Assembly: GCF_026262505.1 (NCBI RefSeq)
Contig: NC_067203.1
Span: 23,913,411 to 23,977,410 of the forward strand
Direction: 5' to 3'
From: Trichomonas vaginalis G3
Lineage: Eukaryota; Parabasalia; Trichomonadida; Trichomonadidae
DNA: 64,000 nucleotides
Shown here: piece after piece, positions 39,779 to 50,785 of the stretch
Layout of the letters: every line of letters begins with the position of its first letter
Position numbering within the stretch: position 1 is the first letter of the stretch
Notes under the pieces: generated by a model
Told to the model about the DNA's origin: nothing
Database searches by the model: none
What the model saw: only the letters and a program-made list of their open reading frames with translations
Position numbers and translations under genes: made by a program

Positions 39779-39784
39779 GGCAAT
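39779..39784. repeat. Polinton 1 target-site duplication, right (GGCAAT)
   Basis: Same six bases as 16481-16486; the host reading frame resumes here. Confidence 0.92.
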
Positions 39785-42149
39785 TACCTTAATTTTGACA
39801 ATTCTCCCTACTTTTGTAGTAATTTACACAGCATTCTTCATGCAGAAGTCATTTACAATCAACACATCTCCTGATTGCCAAGCTTCCGGTTATTTGAAGA
39901 CACCTTATTCAACAATGAGAATTTCGATGCTTGCAACCGCACTTTCCTTCATAGAATGTTATCCATTGGACACGAAAGGCCCTAATAGACAAGAAGTTAA
40001 AGATTTACTCGATGTCAGAGAAAAATTATTTTCTGAAACAAAATCTGATCTCGGAACACATCTAATTAAGGTCAGGAAGCAACTGCAGTCATGGATAGAC
40101 ATCATGGATAAGTACAGATGGCAGTATTCTCCTTTAGATGACTCACAAACAAAAATTGCTGCAAATGGAAACGGTTTTGAACGGTTAGCCTCTCAAAACT
40201 TTTTAATGCAAACAGATACAGCTATTTTACTTATCAGTATCACCGAACCAGGTCTTGAACAATCATTAGAATACTTGAATTTCCTTAGTTATTACTTTTA
40301 TTGGTTAAATGACAATGTTGAGAAATATTACTTCGAAACAATCGAAGAATCAATACACAGTGATACAAACAAAGGTAATGACTTCGTTCTGCCATTAACT
40401 TTAATTTTAGTTTTCTTTGTTTTGGTCACTTTTGTCTATTTTCTTTACAATGCTCACAAAAATTCAAAAATTTTACAAAAATCAATGTCACTTTTGTTGT
40501 ATATTGATCCCATGGTTATTTTGTCACAGAACACAGTTATGGACATGATACAGAGTGGCAGGTGCAAGACTGTCAATACGGGAGAACTTCGAGAAATCAG
40601 ACAGATTCACACTTTTGACAAAAACAGGAATTGCTGTTTTAGACAGAGATCTTGAAATAACTGAATGCAACCAACAGTTCGAAAAGATATTCCCCAACTT
40701 AAAGAACTTCCACGAACTGGAACACACAAAGGATTGCGAGTATTTTGTGACAAAAATCATGAATAACTTTGTAAAATGCGAAGAACCAAGATTTGAGAAA
40801 ATAATTGAATTAAATGGTTCTTATTTCGAAATAGAATGCATCTGTTTCTCTGATATGAAGGAGTCTTTGGAATTCGATACAAACCAGGTAACAAGCTGTG
40901 TAGTAATAACTAGAGATATTACGTGTTCTGTAAGAAGTCAACAAATAATTGAGAGAGAACATAGAAATATTTCTGAGATGCTCTCAAAAATTTTACCTCA
41001 TCAAATTGTTGAAGATATTGATAACGGAGGAAACAGATTGTCGTTCTCCGCACACTTAGTAACAATTGGTGACATCTCTTTCACTCCAATTTTCGATGAA
41101 CAACCAGAAATTTCCGGTCAAAGTTCAAAATTATCATTATCTCCAATTGATGAAAAATCATCAGAGAAAAGTGACAGCATGCCAAAAAGTGACAAATATC
41201 CAAAAAGTGACAACCTTTCAAAAAGTGAAAGCACCTCTAAAAGTGACAATGTTCAGAAAAGTGACAATGTTACAAAAAGTGACAATATTCCGAAAAGTGA
41301 CAAAATTTTTAGTGATGAAAAACAAAAAGTTCCGGAGAATTTATCATCAAATAAATTGAATTTCAATGATGATAAAAATGATATTTACAATTTGATTTCG
41401 CAGAGATCAGCAAAGAATGAAGAAATACCACAACAAAATTCAAGAAAATCAATCTATCAATTGAATGACTCTACAAAAACCGAAATTTCTTCTCAAAATT
41501 CCAAACTATCAATCAATGGCAGAAAACCAGTTTTTGCCAAACCAAATCTTGACGGAAAAGGAATCACGAAGTACCAGAGTTCAGGGTTAATCATGAGGAA
41601 GAAAGACATCGACATGAAAGACATTGATAAATTGGAAAAAGTTCAGAATTTCAATTCGAAAATGATCTGTGTTTTGGATGAATATATCTCAAAATATAAA
41701 ACACTGTCAAAAGTGAAGTCATTTATGAACAATTACAATTTTTGTGGCGGATTGTTTATGAGTGTAAACAAACCTGTTTGGAAATTACAGTTATTTTTTC
41801 AGTGTCATTAAAAAAACATGCAGAAGAAAGTGTTAGGTTCTGTTTGGAAATTTTGAGAGATCATGACAAAATTCAGAAAATTGTTGGATTTGATTTTGTT
41901 TTCCAGATTGGTTTGCACACAGGAGGTCCTGTAATTGCAGGAATTACATCACTAGATTACCCAATGTTCAGTCTTCTTTCAAATGTATCTGATTTACCAA
42001 TTCTTATGAGAGATAAATGTAATGAAAACACAATCAAAGTTACGCGCGCTGTTTATGAATTAATTTTCTCATTCGGCTTCCAGATTTCTGAAAGTCAGAA
42101 TGTCAAACACGGGGATGTCTCAATTCCCGCTTATACTATTGTTTTATGA
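39785..42149 (+). pseudogene. Membrane nucleotide-cyclase gene, 3' half
   Basis: Continuation of the host gene cut at 16486. It starts with a membrane helix (ITLILTILPTFVVIYTAFF), then an extracytoplasmic part, a second helix (VLPLTLILVFFVLVTFVYFL), a PAS-like domain (TKTGIAVLDRDLEITECNQQ, ITRDITCSV) and the helix before the catalytic domain (MLSKILPHQIVEDIDNG). The cyclase domain is degenerate: VTIGDISFTP is followed by a low-complexity insert with repeated KSD units, then KYKTLSKVKSFMNNYNFCGG, which lacks the usual GD pair. The last part (FQIGLHTGGPVIAGI, SIPAYTIVL) is in another frame. Frameshifts lie near 40560 and near 41790. With the upstream TAA and the Polinton, the gene cannot make an active cyclase. 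Confidence 0.8.
41165..41310 (+). repeat. Short tandem repeat coding KSDN/KSDK
   Basis: About nine imperfect 15- to 18-bp units of AAAAAGTGACAA in the cyclase relic, coding for repeated K-S-D. They expand the loop between FTP and the KYKTL segment of the cyclase domain. Confidence 0.75.
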
Positions 42150-42164
42150 ATAAAATCTTTTATT

Positions 42165-42425
42165 ATTGTTTTGTTTTTTCTTAAATCAACAGTTATTTTT
42201 TTTAATAATGTGTTAGCAAAATCATTGAATTTTAATACTCATTATTATTTTTTATTTAATAATGTGTTATAATACTGATTCATTGTTTTGTTTTTTCTTA
42301 AATCAACAGTTATTTTTTTTAATAATGTGTTAGCAAAATCATTGAATTTTAATACTCATTATTATTTTTTATTTAATAATGTGTTATAATACTGATTCAT
42401 TGTTTTGTTTTTTCTTAAATCAATA
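42165..42425. repeat. 117-bp tandem repeat, about 2.2 copies
   Basis: The unit starting ATTGTTTTGTTTTTTCTTAA begins at 42165, 42282 and 42399 (117-bp spacing). The first two copies are nearly identical; the third stops after about 25 bp. It lies directly 3' of the cyclase relic. Confidence 0.85.
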
Positions 42426-42807
42426 GCAGTGATATTATAAAATTTCAAATTTCAAAAAGTATTGTAATTGAACTAAAATCATATCCTCATTAATTCTATA
42501 GTCATTCTATTATTTCCCTTACAATATTTCAGATAAGTTGAAAATTCATAAACTAAAAGAATGCAGATTAGAATTGTTTTCTGTTAATGAGGAAAGATTA
42601 GATTGCTCATAATATTGAATAGATTGTATACTATTACCATAAATCCAAAGGCAAATCATATCTTTTCCATATTTCCTTTCTCAAAGCATAAAAGTAAAGG
42701 TCTTGATTCATAATTTTCCAAATTGATATAATATTAACTGAGATCGTTAGTATACATTAATTAAATATATATTTCTAATTAAGTAAAAAACAATATATAA
42801 TACAAAT
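42426..42807. other. Spacer, nothing recognised
   Basis: AT-rich 3' spacer between the cyclase relic and the HECT gene. No open frame or repeat was seen. Confidence 0.5.
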
Positions 42808-45800
42808 TTATTCTAAAAAGTCAAAATTAAGATTTTCATCACTATCATTAATTAAAGTTGTTTCCATTGCCATTCGCAATTTTTCAGCAAGGATTGCAGG
42901 ATTTTCATAATCTGGGATGTCGATGTCGCTTGAACAAGTGTGTGCTACTGGAAGAGGTTTCTTTTCATCAGGAATTGGATCGTTATTATCCATATAATAA
43001 TTGTGAGCTTTGATTCTGAAATGTCCTGAAGGAATTGTCGAGCTTCCAGTAACGAATTCCAAGAATTTCTTCAATTCTTCACTAGAAAACAGAGACAAAC
43101 ATTTGATCAATATTTCTGATTTAACTCCTTCAATGTAAGGAGATAATTTCTCAAGAGTTAAAGTATCATCACCGCAACACAATGTCTTGATAATTTTTTC
43201 GGACATCATCGAAATTATCTGAGTGTTTGGAAGAACTTTGAGAAATCCATTACGAATAATTTCCAATTTTTCGCAAAGTTTGTTGAAATATTCTTCTTTG
43301 TCTTCTCTTTCATTGATTTTTGCATCAATTTCAAGGAGATCTTCTATTTCGATCTTTCCTTTAAATATATAATTCCAGAACAAATCAGGGAGTAAAAACT
43401 GATGAGGATGATCCGTAATCATGCAGCAACAAATAAAAGAACCGGCATAAGACAAAAATTTTTCATCACATGAAAAGTTGGGAATCAAAATTTTTTCTGA
43501 GTTCAAAATCGAATTTGGAGATAACTCGAAAACTCCCAAATTAGGATTATTTAGTTCTTCCGCGATTTGAGCAATTGATTCTCTCATAGGACCGCCTGCA
43601 TCAAATGCTCCTTCTCCAACAAATTCTGTATACCATGGTCTGCAAGAATCACACAAATCTTTGACATCTTTAACTTGTTCAACATATTGCGAAAACATTG
43701 TTTGTCCATTCCATCTACCTGTGAACTTCGGAGTATCGAATCTATCAAAAGAAATTTCCAAAGTCTCTTTGTGGTTTTCATTTTTGTCGATTTCTTCTTC
43801 CAAGTATTCCCTTGCTTTCTTTCTGTCGAATAACGTGAAAACTAAAGGAAGTTTTGTTGCATTTGTAAGACAATGAATACGTATACCAATAATCCAATCA
43901 GGAATTCCATCAAATTTCTTAAGATTTGCTCCAAAAAAGATGAATTCTGCAACAGCTAAATCAATTTCTTTGAAATCGAAACTTTCAAATTTTTCAATTT
44001 CTTCTTTTGTTGAATTGTTTGGAATAATTAATTCGAATTCATTATTTGTCAAAGGATCAAATGAAATTAAATGATCTCCTATAAAAGGTTCGTTTGTTAT
44101 GTCTTTGGAATCAAGTTTAACATCTTTTCCTTCGACAAATTTTGTCAAATAATTAAATTGAATTTTTCCTTGATTTTGGAGTTTGAATTTATAGTTAAAA
44201 TCAGGTAAATTCAACAATTGATAAGGAATTGTATGTTTACAGATATCAAACATACATGTTGCCCAATAAGACAATTTATTCCAAGCATCTCGATTGGGAA
44301 TCATTGGAACTTCTTTGTTTTCATTGAAATATTTATAACAAATTGATTGCCACAAAGCACCAATATTTACATTTTGGTTTGGATTTTCCAATTCACATAA
44401 ATGTAAATAATATTCTGCTGTTTCGAAATCTTTTATCTCAATATTCTTCAAAAACTTAAGCATTTCAAAGAAAATTTTGTTTTCTTGAAGAGTTTTTCCA
44501 GAAATTTTTGGATATATTTCTAGAATTGGGAATTCAGAATTCATTTCGCATAATTTGTAAAGAGCAAAGAAAACTCTAAGCTTTTCATCATAATCATTGA
44601 TAAATTTTGGAAAAATACCATCAATTTTTTCCAATTTTTGATCAACGATTTTGAGATTTTCGAAATATTTCAAATCAACTTTGAAATCTAATTTGAAATT
44701 GTTTTCATGAAGATAAAAAGACTTAAATGATATAAGTTTGATTATTTCTTCAGCATTGAGACCTAAATTAACCTTTGAAATCAATTTTCTAGCAGTAAAA
44801 ACACATAATTTCGTAGTAGTTCTCAAAAGTTTTTCTTCATAAAAATATTTTTCACTTGGAAACAAAGACAAAATTTCTTGTGCATTTCTAAAACAAGAAA
44901 ATTGTTTTTGGTTAATTGGTACACATTGTTTGGTGTTGAAAGTGAAAATCTCTGATTCTCCGGTCGTTCTCTTGATAATTGTTGTTAAATTGTCGTAATC
45001 TAAATCAATGATTTTTCCTTCTCCAACATTTTTGACAAAAACGGTTTTGCCAATGTAAAATTTCGGAAATTCAAAGTTATAAAGTTGATTTGAAATTTTT
45101 GATTTAAAGGTCTTTTCGATGGCATTCACTTCATTGAACTGGAACTCGAAATGAATCTCACATTTGTTATTTAACGTGAAAACAAAAGGATAAACAAAAT
45201 CATTGTTTCTGAAATCTTGAAACAAAGCAAAGGTTTCGTCTTCTGTTTTTTCATTGTAGAATTTATGATTTGTTTGATCATTGTCAAGTGTTTGAACATG
45301 CATTCCGATGACTCCATCTCTTCTTTGTTCAAAAGAAATCGAATAAGGATTTCCTTCGATTTTATAATAATGATTCAAAGAATTTGAAGCGTAAATCTGC
45401 TGTGCAACATCATAAACAATGATTTCTTCTTTTTCATTGATGAAGCCAATCCAAATCAAGTTATTTTCACGATCTTTGATATCAAATTTCAACTTGAAAA
45501 TATCATTTGGATGGATTTTGTTGTTGTAAACGAAAAATGATTTTCCAAAATGATTTGTTTGTAAAACATTCTCTGTTGAAACACCATTGCATAAACACAT
45601 GAATGTGTTTGATGTTGGAGTGTTGTTAGGAATGTTTATTCTTCTCCAAAATGAATTCTTCAGGTTTTGTAAAGTTGTCAAATTTTTGAAAATTTTTTGG
45701 AAACAAAACTCATTGATTTTTGTTTTTCTCAAGTTTTGTTCAACAATTTCTTTGTTTTCTTGTGAATATTCACATGCTTTCTCCAAAAATGAAAACAAAA

Positions 45801-48800
45801 CTGTTGCCTGAACCAAATTTTTGACATTTTTATAGCCAAAACCGTTGATTATTTGACAAATGTCAAATTCTTTTGGCAAATTTACAGAAGGAGGCTGGAC
45901 AAGGAAATTAAATTCCATGTCATTAGGATTTTTGAGGTTGAGTTCTTTTGGCAACATTTTGTTTTGATTTTTATCGAAAAATCCTGGCAAAGATGCATTT
46001 TCGAAAATTTCTGCTCCCAAAACAACCAAAATTCCTAATGTTTCATCATTTAAATCTTGAGAAAAGAAAGACATCAATTCGTCTCCTTTTCCTTGGTATT
46101 GGTACCTGATTACGTCAACGTACTGGGAAACTAAATATCTGTTTTCTTTGATTTGGTATGTATTTGATCCAATAAATTTCAATTTTTCATGAATTTCGTC
46201 GTAATAAGGAACAAATTTCAACATATTCGAGATCTCTTCATTCATTATGTTGTCAGGGAATATGTCATCATAATTAATGAACTTCAATGCAAATGAATTA
46301 AAGAAATGATCATCACTTTTCGAAATCAAAAATTCTGACAATTTTTTGTCAGTTGAAAATTTTGATTTTACATCAATCCATTCGATCAAGAAGTGCTTGA
46401 AGCATAAAGGAATGTAATTCTTGTCAACTAATTTCATGCAAAAAGAAACAGCATCATCATGAATTTGTATCCTTTTCTCTTGTTTATTTATGAGAAAACC
46501 GATTTCTGACATCATCATTTCTGACAACAAAAATTTTAAAGTATTTGAAACAGAATTTTTGAGGTCTTTGTCTTGATTCAAGCCCAACAAATACAATGAT
46601 TTAGATTTGACTTCTTTAAGCAATTCGTTGTAACCGATAATAGACCTATTCTGTTTTGCTCTCATTAATTCTGTTCGAACTTTCAAATTTAATTTCCAAA
46701 CTTTTATTATTTCGAAATCTAAATCATTTTTCATTGCTTTGGAAATCAAATTGCTTCTCCATAACAAAGCACAAAATGAATATCTCTCGGTTTCTTCGAT
46801 TTCACTTGGAACTTTTTTGAAAACGGTTTTGATAAAATTTTTAAGGTTTTCTATCAAATTTGAATTTTTGTTCAAAATTATATCAGAAATGAATTCTTTT
46901 GAAGTTTGTTCATCAATAAAACAAGTATTGTTTCTTGAAATTATCTTCCTTGATGATCTTTCAACGATAGTTCCTGAGTTTTGTCTTGGAACTTTGATTT
47001 GATTTGTTGTTTTAATGATGTTTTCCAACAAAGGAGAATTTTCTTCTTCAATTTTTGTTTTCTTGAAACTTTCCAAACAAATCGAAATTGATTTCGAAAT
47101 AATAAATACAGCATTGCAAACATCGAGATATTCTTGTGATAATTTAGGCGCATCAATAATTTCTGTACCTTTTAATGGGAATTTACAAAACTCAGAATCT
47201 TCAATAACTGTTCCTTCAAAATTTAATTCATTTTGGTAATCATTTCTTATACATGGTTCACCATTAAAATTGATTTCGCCGCAATTATAATCATGATCAT
47301 GAGCTAAAATTGGTACATCCATGTTGAAAGGAATACTAAATTTTGGCTCGTCAACTAATTGGAAAGTGAAATCAAATGTTTTTGAATTCATTTTATGTTC
47401 TTGATTTTTGGAGCAAAAATATTCGTTGATTTCTTGAGAATTCTTCTGGGAAAGAAATGTTGTTATCAAAGGTTCCAGCATTACATTGATCTTCTTCATG
47501 ATGAAACCACATAAAACTGGACAATTCGTAAATGAATTAACACATTCTCTCAATTTATTCATCGATTTTCTGAAAAATTCGTGATTTTCAGCCAACATTT
47601 TTTCTGAAAATGTCAAATACAAGTCAAAGAAAGGAACCAATTCCGAATCAAACTCCAAAATTGTATTGATATTATATGCTGCTTCAATCTTGTTAATCAA
47701 GAAATCATAAAGTTTTTGGTTGTCAAATTTTGTCAAAAATTTTTCTTTTTTGAGAAACAAAATTGAAATTGATTTTTTCATCAATAAATGTTCCAAATCC
47801 AAATCAGAAATTTGAACCAATTTCTCAATGAAATCCTTTACGAAATCTGCTTTATAGATATCATATGAACACAATGCAATCAAAGTAAATAAAGTGTCCA
47901 TCGACATAACGAAATCTTTTGGAATTCGTTTCAAAACATAGAAAATTTTTGTCATTGAATTAAAAGTGAATTTCGATTTTTTGCATCCGACGTAAGATAA
48001 ATTCAAAACAATCAATCTTGATATCAATGTCATTACATGATTCTTTGTTGTCTGATTATAGTTAGATTCCATTGTAACCATGCAAATTTCATAACATAAA
48101 TTGACGATTTTTTCTGGATTTTGACAAAATACTTTTGAACGATCTTCTGAATAATAATGCATCAAATCATCAAATATATCACTCAATGATTCCAAATATT
48201 TGTAGCATATTTTGTTGATGAAATATTCAACATTTGACTTAGAACAAGGTGGAATAAATTTTGTCAAATCAGTATAATTTGATCCTGGATAAGTATCAAC
48301 ATAAAAATTTTCATTTTCATCTAAAAAACAAGTATAAAAAGTATCGCTAGTTCTAAAGCAAATACCATCATAATAAATGGAATTATTTGTCAGCTGTTTC
48401 GTAGTAAATGGTATTTTGTTTAAATCAATGTCGTATTTCATTCCATTTTTAAGATAAACGTGTAAAAACTTTTTGTAATTAAAAACTTTGTCTATTTCTG
48501 ATTTGAATTTGTAACTGGTTTCAAACGTTTTTGGATTAAATGCTAAGAATTGTTTCCTAAAGAGTTTGATCGAAATTTCATCTTCTGACACTTTTTGAAC
48601 GATAGAAACTCCAATTTTTGATTTGCAAACTGATAAAATTTGTTTAGAAGGATCAACGAAGTCTTTTAGATCTTTTACTGTGTATTTATCATCTCTTGAT
48701 CTCTTGTACTGTACTTTTGTAGCAGAAATGAAAACATCTGTATCATTTTCATTGAAATAAAAAGCAAAATCATCAAAAACTTCTGACTTAAATATTAGTT

Positions 48801-49386
48801 GTAATTTTTTACCATCGAAATAGCAGGAAATGAGTTTTTCGCCTTTGGAGTCTATTTTTTGTACATTTCTGTCAATGGAAATATCAAAATTCTGTAAAGT
48901 CAATAATCGTTCTAATAATTGTAAAGAATTGAAAATATTGTTTGAAATTGACTCTAATTTGTAAAGTATTTCGATAATGGATGGCATTGAGTCTGGAAAT
49001 TTTTCTTCAATTTCAGAAAATCGATCGATTATGTAGCCGATATCTTTTGTTTTTGCTCTTTTAAGTTCATTCATGAGATTATCAAAAGAATTGATAACTG
49101 ATAAGGAAATATTAGGAGTGTAGTCGTTTGTATTTTGATTATCGAGTCTTTGATCTTCTGAAATTGTAAAAATTGTTTGTTCTTCTACTGAAAAATCAGG
49201 TTTTGTATGAAAGAATGATTTAGATATGATCTTGCCTCTTTGTATATCTGTTGTTTTTAATTTAACAAGTTTCTGGTATTGAGAAAATTTAAAATCGTCT
49301 GAATTATCCATGGATACTGTTGTAAAAAAGACGTCCGAGAAGTCACTGATGGGATGAGTTTTCGGTAAATAGGAAACAGTATTCAT
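42808..49386 (-). CDS. Giant HECT-type E3 ubiquitin ligase
   Basis: A 2,192-aa single open frame. The C-terminal HECT domain (about residues 1825-2190) has DRFDTPKFTGRWNGQ, EFVGEGAFDAGGPMRESI (near 1920), LEFVTGSSTIPSG and the catalytic-cysteine loop LPVAHTCSSDIDIPDY, Cys about 2151. It forms a thioester with ubiquitin and passes it to a substrate. A SPRY/B30.2-like segment is visible at about 1255-1410 (DRENNLIWIGFIN, YSISFEQRRDGVIGMHVQ). The rest is long helical repeat with no clear RCC1, ankyrin or UBA repeat. Substrate unknown. TCATTT on the minus strand lies 9 nt before the ATG, and the stop lies in AATAAATT. It looks intact, in contrast to the decayed DNA on both sides. Confidence 0.9.
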   Translation of the reverse strand: MNTVSYLPKTHPISDFSDVFFTTVSMDNSDDFKFSQYQKLVKLKTTDIQRGKIISKSFFHTKPDFSVEEQTIFTISEDQRLDNQNTNDYTPNISLSVINSFDNLMNELKRAKTKDIGYIIDRFSEIEEKFPDSMPSIIEILYKLESISNNIFNSLQLLERLLTLQNFDISIDRNVQKIDSKGEKLISCYFDGKKLQLIFKSEVFDDFAFYFNENDTDVFISATKVQYKRSRDDKYTVKDLKDFVDPSKQILSVCKSKIGVSIVQKVSEDEISIKLFRKQFLAFNPKTFETSYKFKSEIDKVFNYKKFLHVYLKNGMKYDIDLNKIPFTTKQLTNNSIYYDGICFRTSDTFYTCFLDENENFYVDTYPGSNYTDLTKFIPPCSKSNVEYFINKICYKYLESLSDIFDDLMHYYSEDRSKVFCQNPEKIVNLCYEICMVTMESNYNQTTKNHVMTLISRLIVLNLSYVGCKKSKFTFNSMTKIFYVLKRIPKDFVMSMDTLFTLIALCSYDIYKADFVKDFIEKLVQISDLDLEHLLMKKSISILFLKKEKFLTKFDNQKLYDFLINKIEAAYNINTILEFDSELVPFFDLYLTFSEKMLAENHEFFRKSMNKLRECVNSFTNCPVLCGFIMKKINVMLEPLITTFLSQKNSQEINEYFCSKNQEHKMNSKTFDFTFQLVDEPKFSIPFNMDVPILAHDHDYNCGEINFNGEPCIRNDYQNELNFEGTVIEDSEFCKFPLKGTEIIDAPKLSQEYLDVCNAVFIISKSISICLESFKKTKIEEENSPLLENIIKTTNQIKVPRQNSGTIVERSSRKIISRNNTCFIDEQTSKEFISDIILNKNSNLIENLKNFIKTVFKKVPSEIEETERYSFCALLWRSNLISKAMKNDLDFEIIKVWKLNLKVRTELMRAKQNRSIIGYNELLKEVKSKSLYLLGLNQDKDLKNSVSNTLKFLLSEMMMSEIGFLINKQEKRIQIHDDAVSFCMKLVDKNYIPLCFKHFLIEWIDVKSKFSTDKKLSEFLISKSDDHFFNSFALKFINYDDIFPDNIMNEEISNMLKFVPYYDEIHEKLKFIGSNTYQIKENRYLVSQYVDVIRYQYQGKGDELMSFFSQDLNDETLGILVVLGAEIFENASLPGFFDKNQNKMLPKELNLKNPNDMEFNFLVQPPSVNLPKEFDICQIINGFGYKNVKNLVQATVLFSFLEKACEYSQENKEIVEQNLRKTKINEFCFQKIFKNLTTLQNLKNSFWRRINIPNNTPTSNTFMCLCNGVSTENVLQTNHFGKSFFVYNNKIHPNDIFKLKFDIKDRENNLIWIGFINEKEEIIVYDVAQQIYASNSLNHYYKIEGNPYSISFEQRRDGVIGMHVQTLDNDQTNHKFYNEKTEDETFALFQDFRNNDFVYPFVFTLNNKCEIHFEFQFNEVNAIEKTFKSKISNQLYNFEFPKFYIGKTVFVKNVGEGKIIDLDYDNLTTIIKRTTGESEIFTFNTKQCVPINQKQFSCFRNAQEILSLFPSEKYFYEEKLLRTTTKLCVFTARKLISKVNLGLNAEEIIKLISFKSFYLHENNFKLDFKVDLKYFENLKIVDQKLEKIDGIFPKFINDYDEKLRVFFALYKLCEMNSEFPILEIYPKISGKTLQENKIFFEMLKFLKNIEIKDFETAEYYLHLCELENPNQNVNIGALWQSICYKYFNENKEVPMIPNRDAWNKLSYWATCMFDICKHTIPYQLLNLPDFNYKFKLQNQGKIQFNYLTKFVEGKDVKLDSKDITNEPFIGDHLISFDPLTNNEFELIIPNNSTKEEIEKFESFDFKEIDLAVAEFIFFGANLKKFDGIPDWIIGIRIHCLTNATKLPLVFTLFDRKKAREYLEEEIDKNENHKETLEISFDRFDTPKFTGRWNGQTMFSQYVEQVKDVKDLCDSCRPWYTEFVGEGAFDAGGPMRESIAQIAEELNNPNLGVFELSPNSILNSEKILIPNFSCDEKFLSYAGSFICCCMITDHPHQFLLPDLFWNYIFKGKIEIEDLLEIDAKINEREDKEEYFNKLCEKLEIIRNGFLKVLPNTQIISMMSEKIIKTLCCGDDTLTLEKLSPYIEGVKSEILIKCLSLFSSEELKKFLEFVTGSSTIPSGHFRIKAHNYYMDNNDPIPDEKKPLPVAHTCSSDIDIPDYENPAILAEKLRMAMETTLINDSDENLNFDFLE

Positions 49387-49391
49387 TGATA

Positions 49392-49397
49392 AAATGA
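49392..49397 (-). promoter_or_regulatory. Initiator of the HECT gene
   Basis: TCATTT on the minus strand, start A about 9 nt before the ATG. It fits the trichomonad initiator exactly. Confidence 0.65.
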
Positions 49398-50785
49398 GCT
49401 AAAATTTTTGACAATTATGACATAAAATTCAGAAGAAAAGTGTCATGTTTTCAGAAATAATTTAACTCTAAAATGTAGTAGACTATAATGTTAATATATT
49501 GAATTTAGAAAAATGACATTATAGAAAAGTGACATAATTCGTTATAAAATTTTCAAAAATTGTTTATGAAATAATTTTTCCATTGGCATCCAGTTATCTG
49601 AAAGTAAGAATGTCAAGTAAGAGAATGTCCTGATTCCCACTTACATGATGCTTTAATAACCCTACTATTTATAGTGTTTTTTAAGCTTAAGCGTGAAATT
49701 TCCACTTTCTAACATACTCTCAATTTTTTAGTCTCCCTAACTTTATGTTCCAATTTCCAAGATGAACAATATTTTTGATAGGCAATGGTGAAGGTAAAGC
49801 GTTACATAGAATCTAATATGGCTGATCTACTTATACTGATGTTATGAGTAGATTATCATACAGTGATAGTATGCCTTAAATATATTAAATTAACGCATAT
49901 TAACGATCTCAATTTGCATTAACTAGGGTCTGGAAAATAAAATGTTCAAATTTGTAATAAAATTTAAAATTTATGATATACACATATGTACATCACTTTA
50001 GTTATGTTAAAGAGAACTAATAAGGATCTCGTATGGAGAAAAATCTTCTCCAACTCTAAACTTCAGTTTGGAGACACTTTACAAATTGTAAACTTCAAAT
50101 TGGCAAAATATATATCTCAATATCAGTCATGATCCTAAATTTAACAAGCTTGTGCTCAAACTTGATATGTAGGAAGTACTAAACGTTTAATTAAGAATTG
50201 GCAAATTATATCAAGGAATATTTTTGTAATTTCATGAATAATATAAATGAAAGTAATCAACATAGAAATGTGAAAGCAAACTCCCTTAGGCTAAACTGAT
50301 TTTATTGGGAATCAATGAAAAATATTTTAGATTTAATTTAATCGATGATCTAAGAGAGATCATTAATAGATTAGATGAAAACTATTGTAGTTTTATTCGT
50401 ATTATCAAATAAAGATTGTTTTAAATTGAAAATGCATAAAAAATCTGGGATATGATATTTTGTGGTAGTGACTAATACCTATAGGTGAAATATAATATAA
50501 ACTCGCCATAAATGCTGATTAACATTCAAGAAATAAAAATTCAAATAATATATCTAAATAAATATTGGAACTATTTCTTGGGATCAGTAGATCATTGAAA
50601 TCCCAAAAATAATGCCCATAGGAAGTTTCCATGAAAACGAAGGCAATGCCCGTCTCCAAAGCTTCTCCATTTCTCCATCTCCATGGAGAAATTGAACTAG
50701 TCTGTCTTCTCCACCAATTCAAAATTGAATACTTTCTCCACGCCTCCATGGAGAAAATGTGAGGTGAACTCATTAGGAAGTACTA
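49398..50785. other. Decayed DNA upstream of the HECT gene
   Basis: No intact gene. It contains the cyclase-end relic (49590-49659), scattered TGGAGAA/TTCTCCA repeats between about 50035 and 50760, and the 15-bp direct repeat TAGGAAGTACTAAAC at 50170-50184 and 50774-50788, which frames 604 bp. The 84-codon frame at 50519 is built from the TTCTCCA repeats and is not believed. Confidence 0.5.
49590..49659 (+). pseudogene. Relic of the 3' end of a second cyclase gene
   Basis: Reads E-S-K-N-V-K, stop, E-N-V-L-I-P-T-Y, very close to ESQNVKHGDVSIPAYTIVL at the end of the cyclase at 42149, on the same strand and with similar DNA (TCTGAAAGTMAGAATGTCAA). Only the last 20 or so codons are recognisable. 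It is probably the remnant of a duplicated cyclase copy on the far side of the HECT gene. Confidence 0.55.

Noticed and set aside
50519-50773. 84-codon minus-strand frame
   Set aside because: Built from scattered TTCTCCA/TGGAGAA repeats, no conserved domain.
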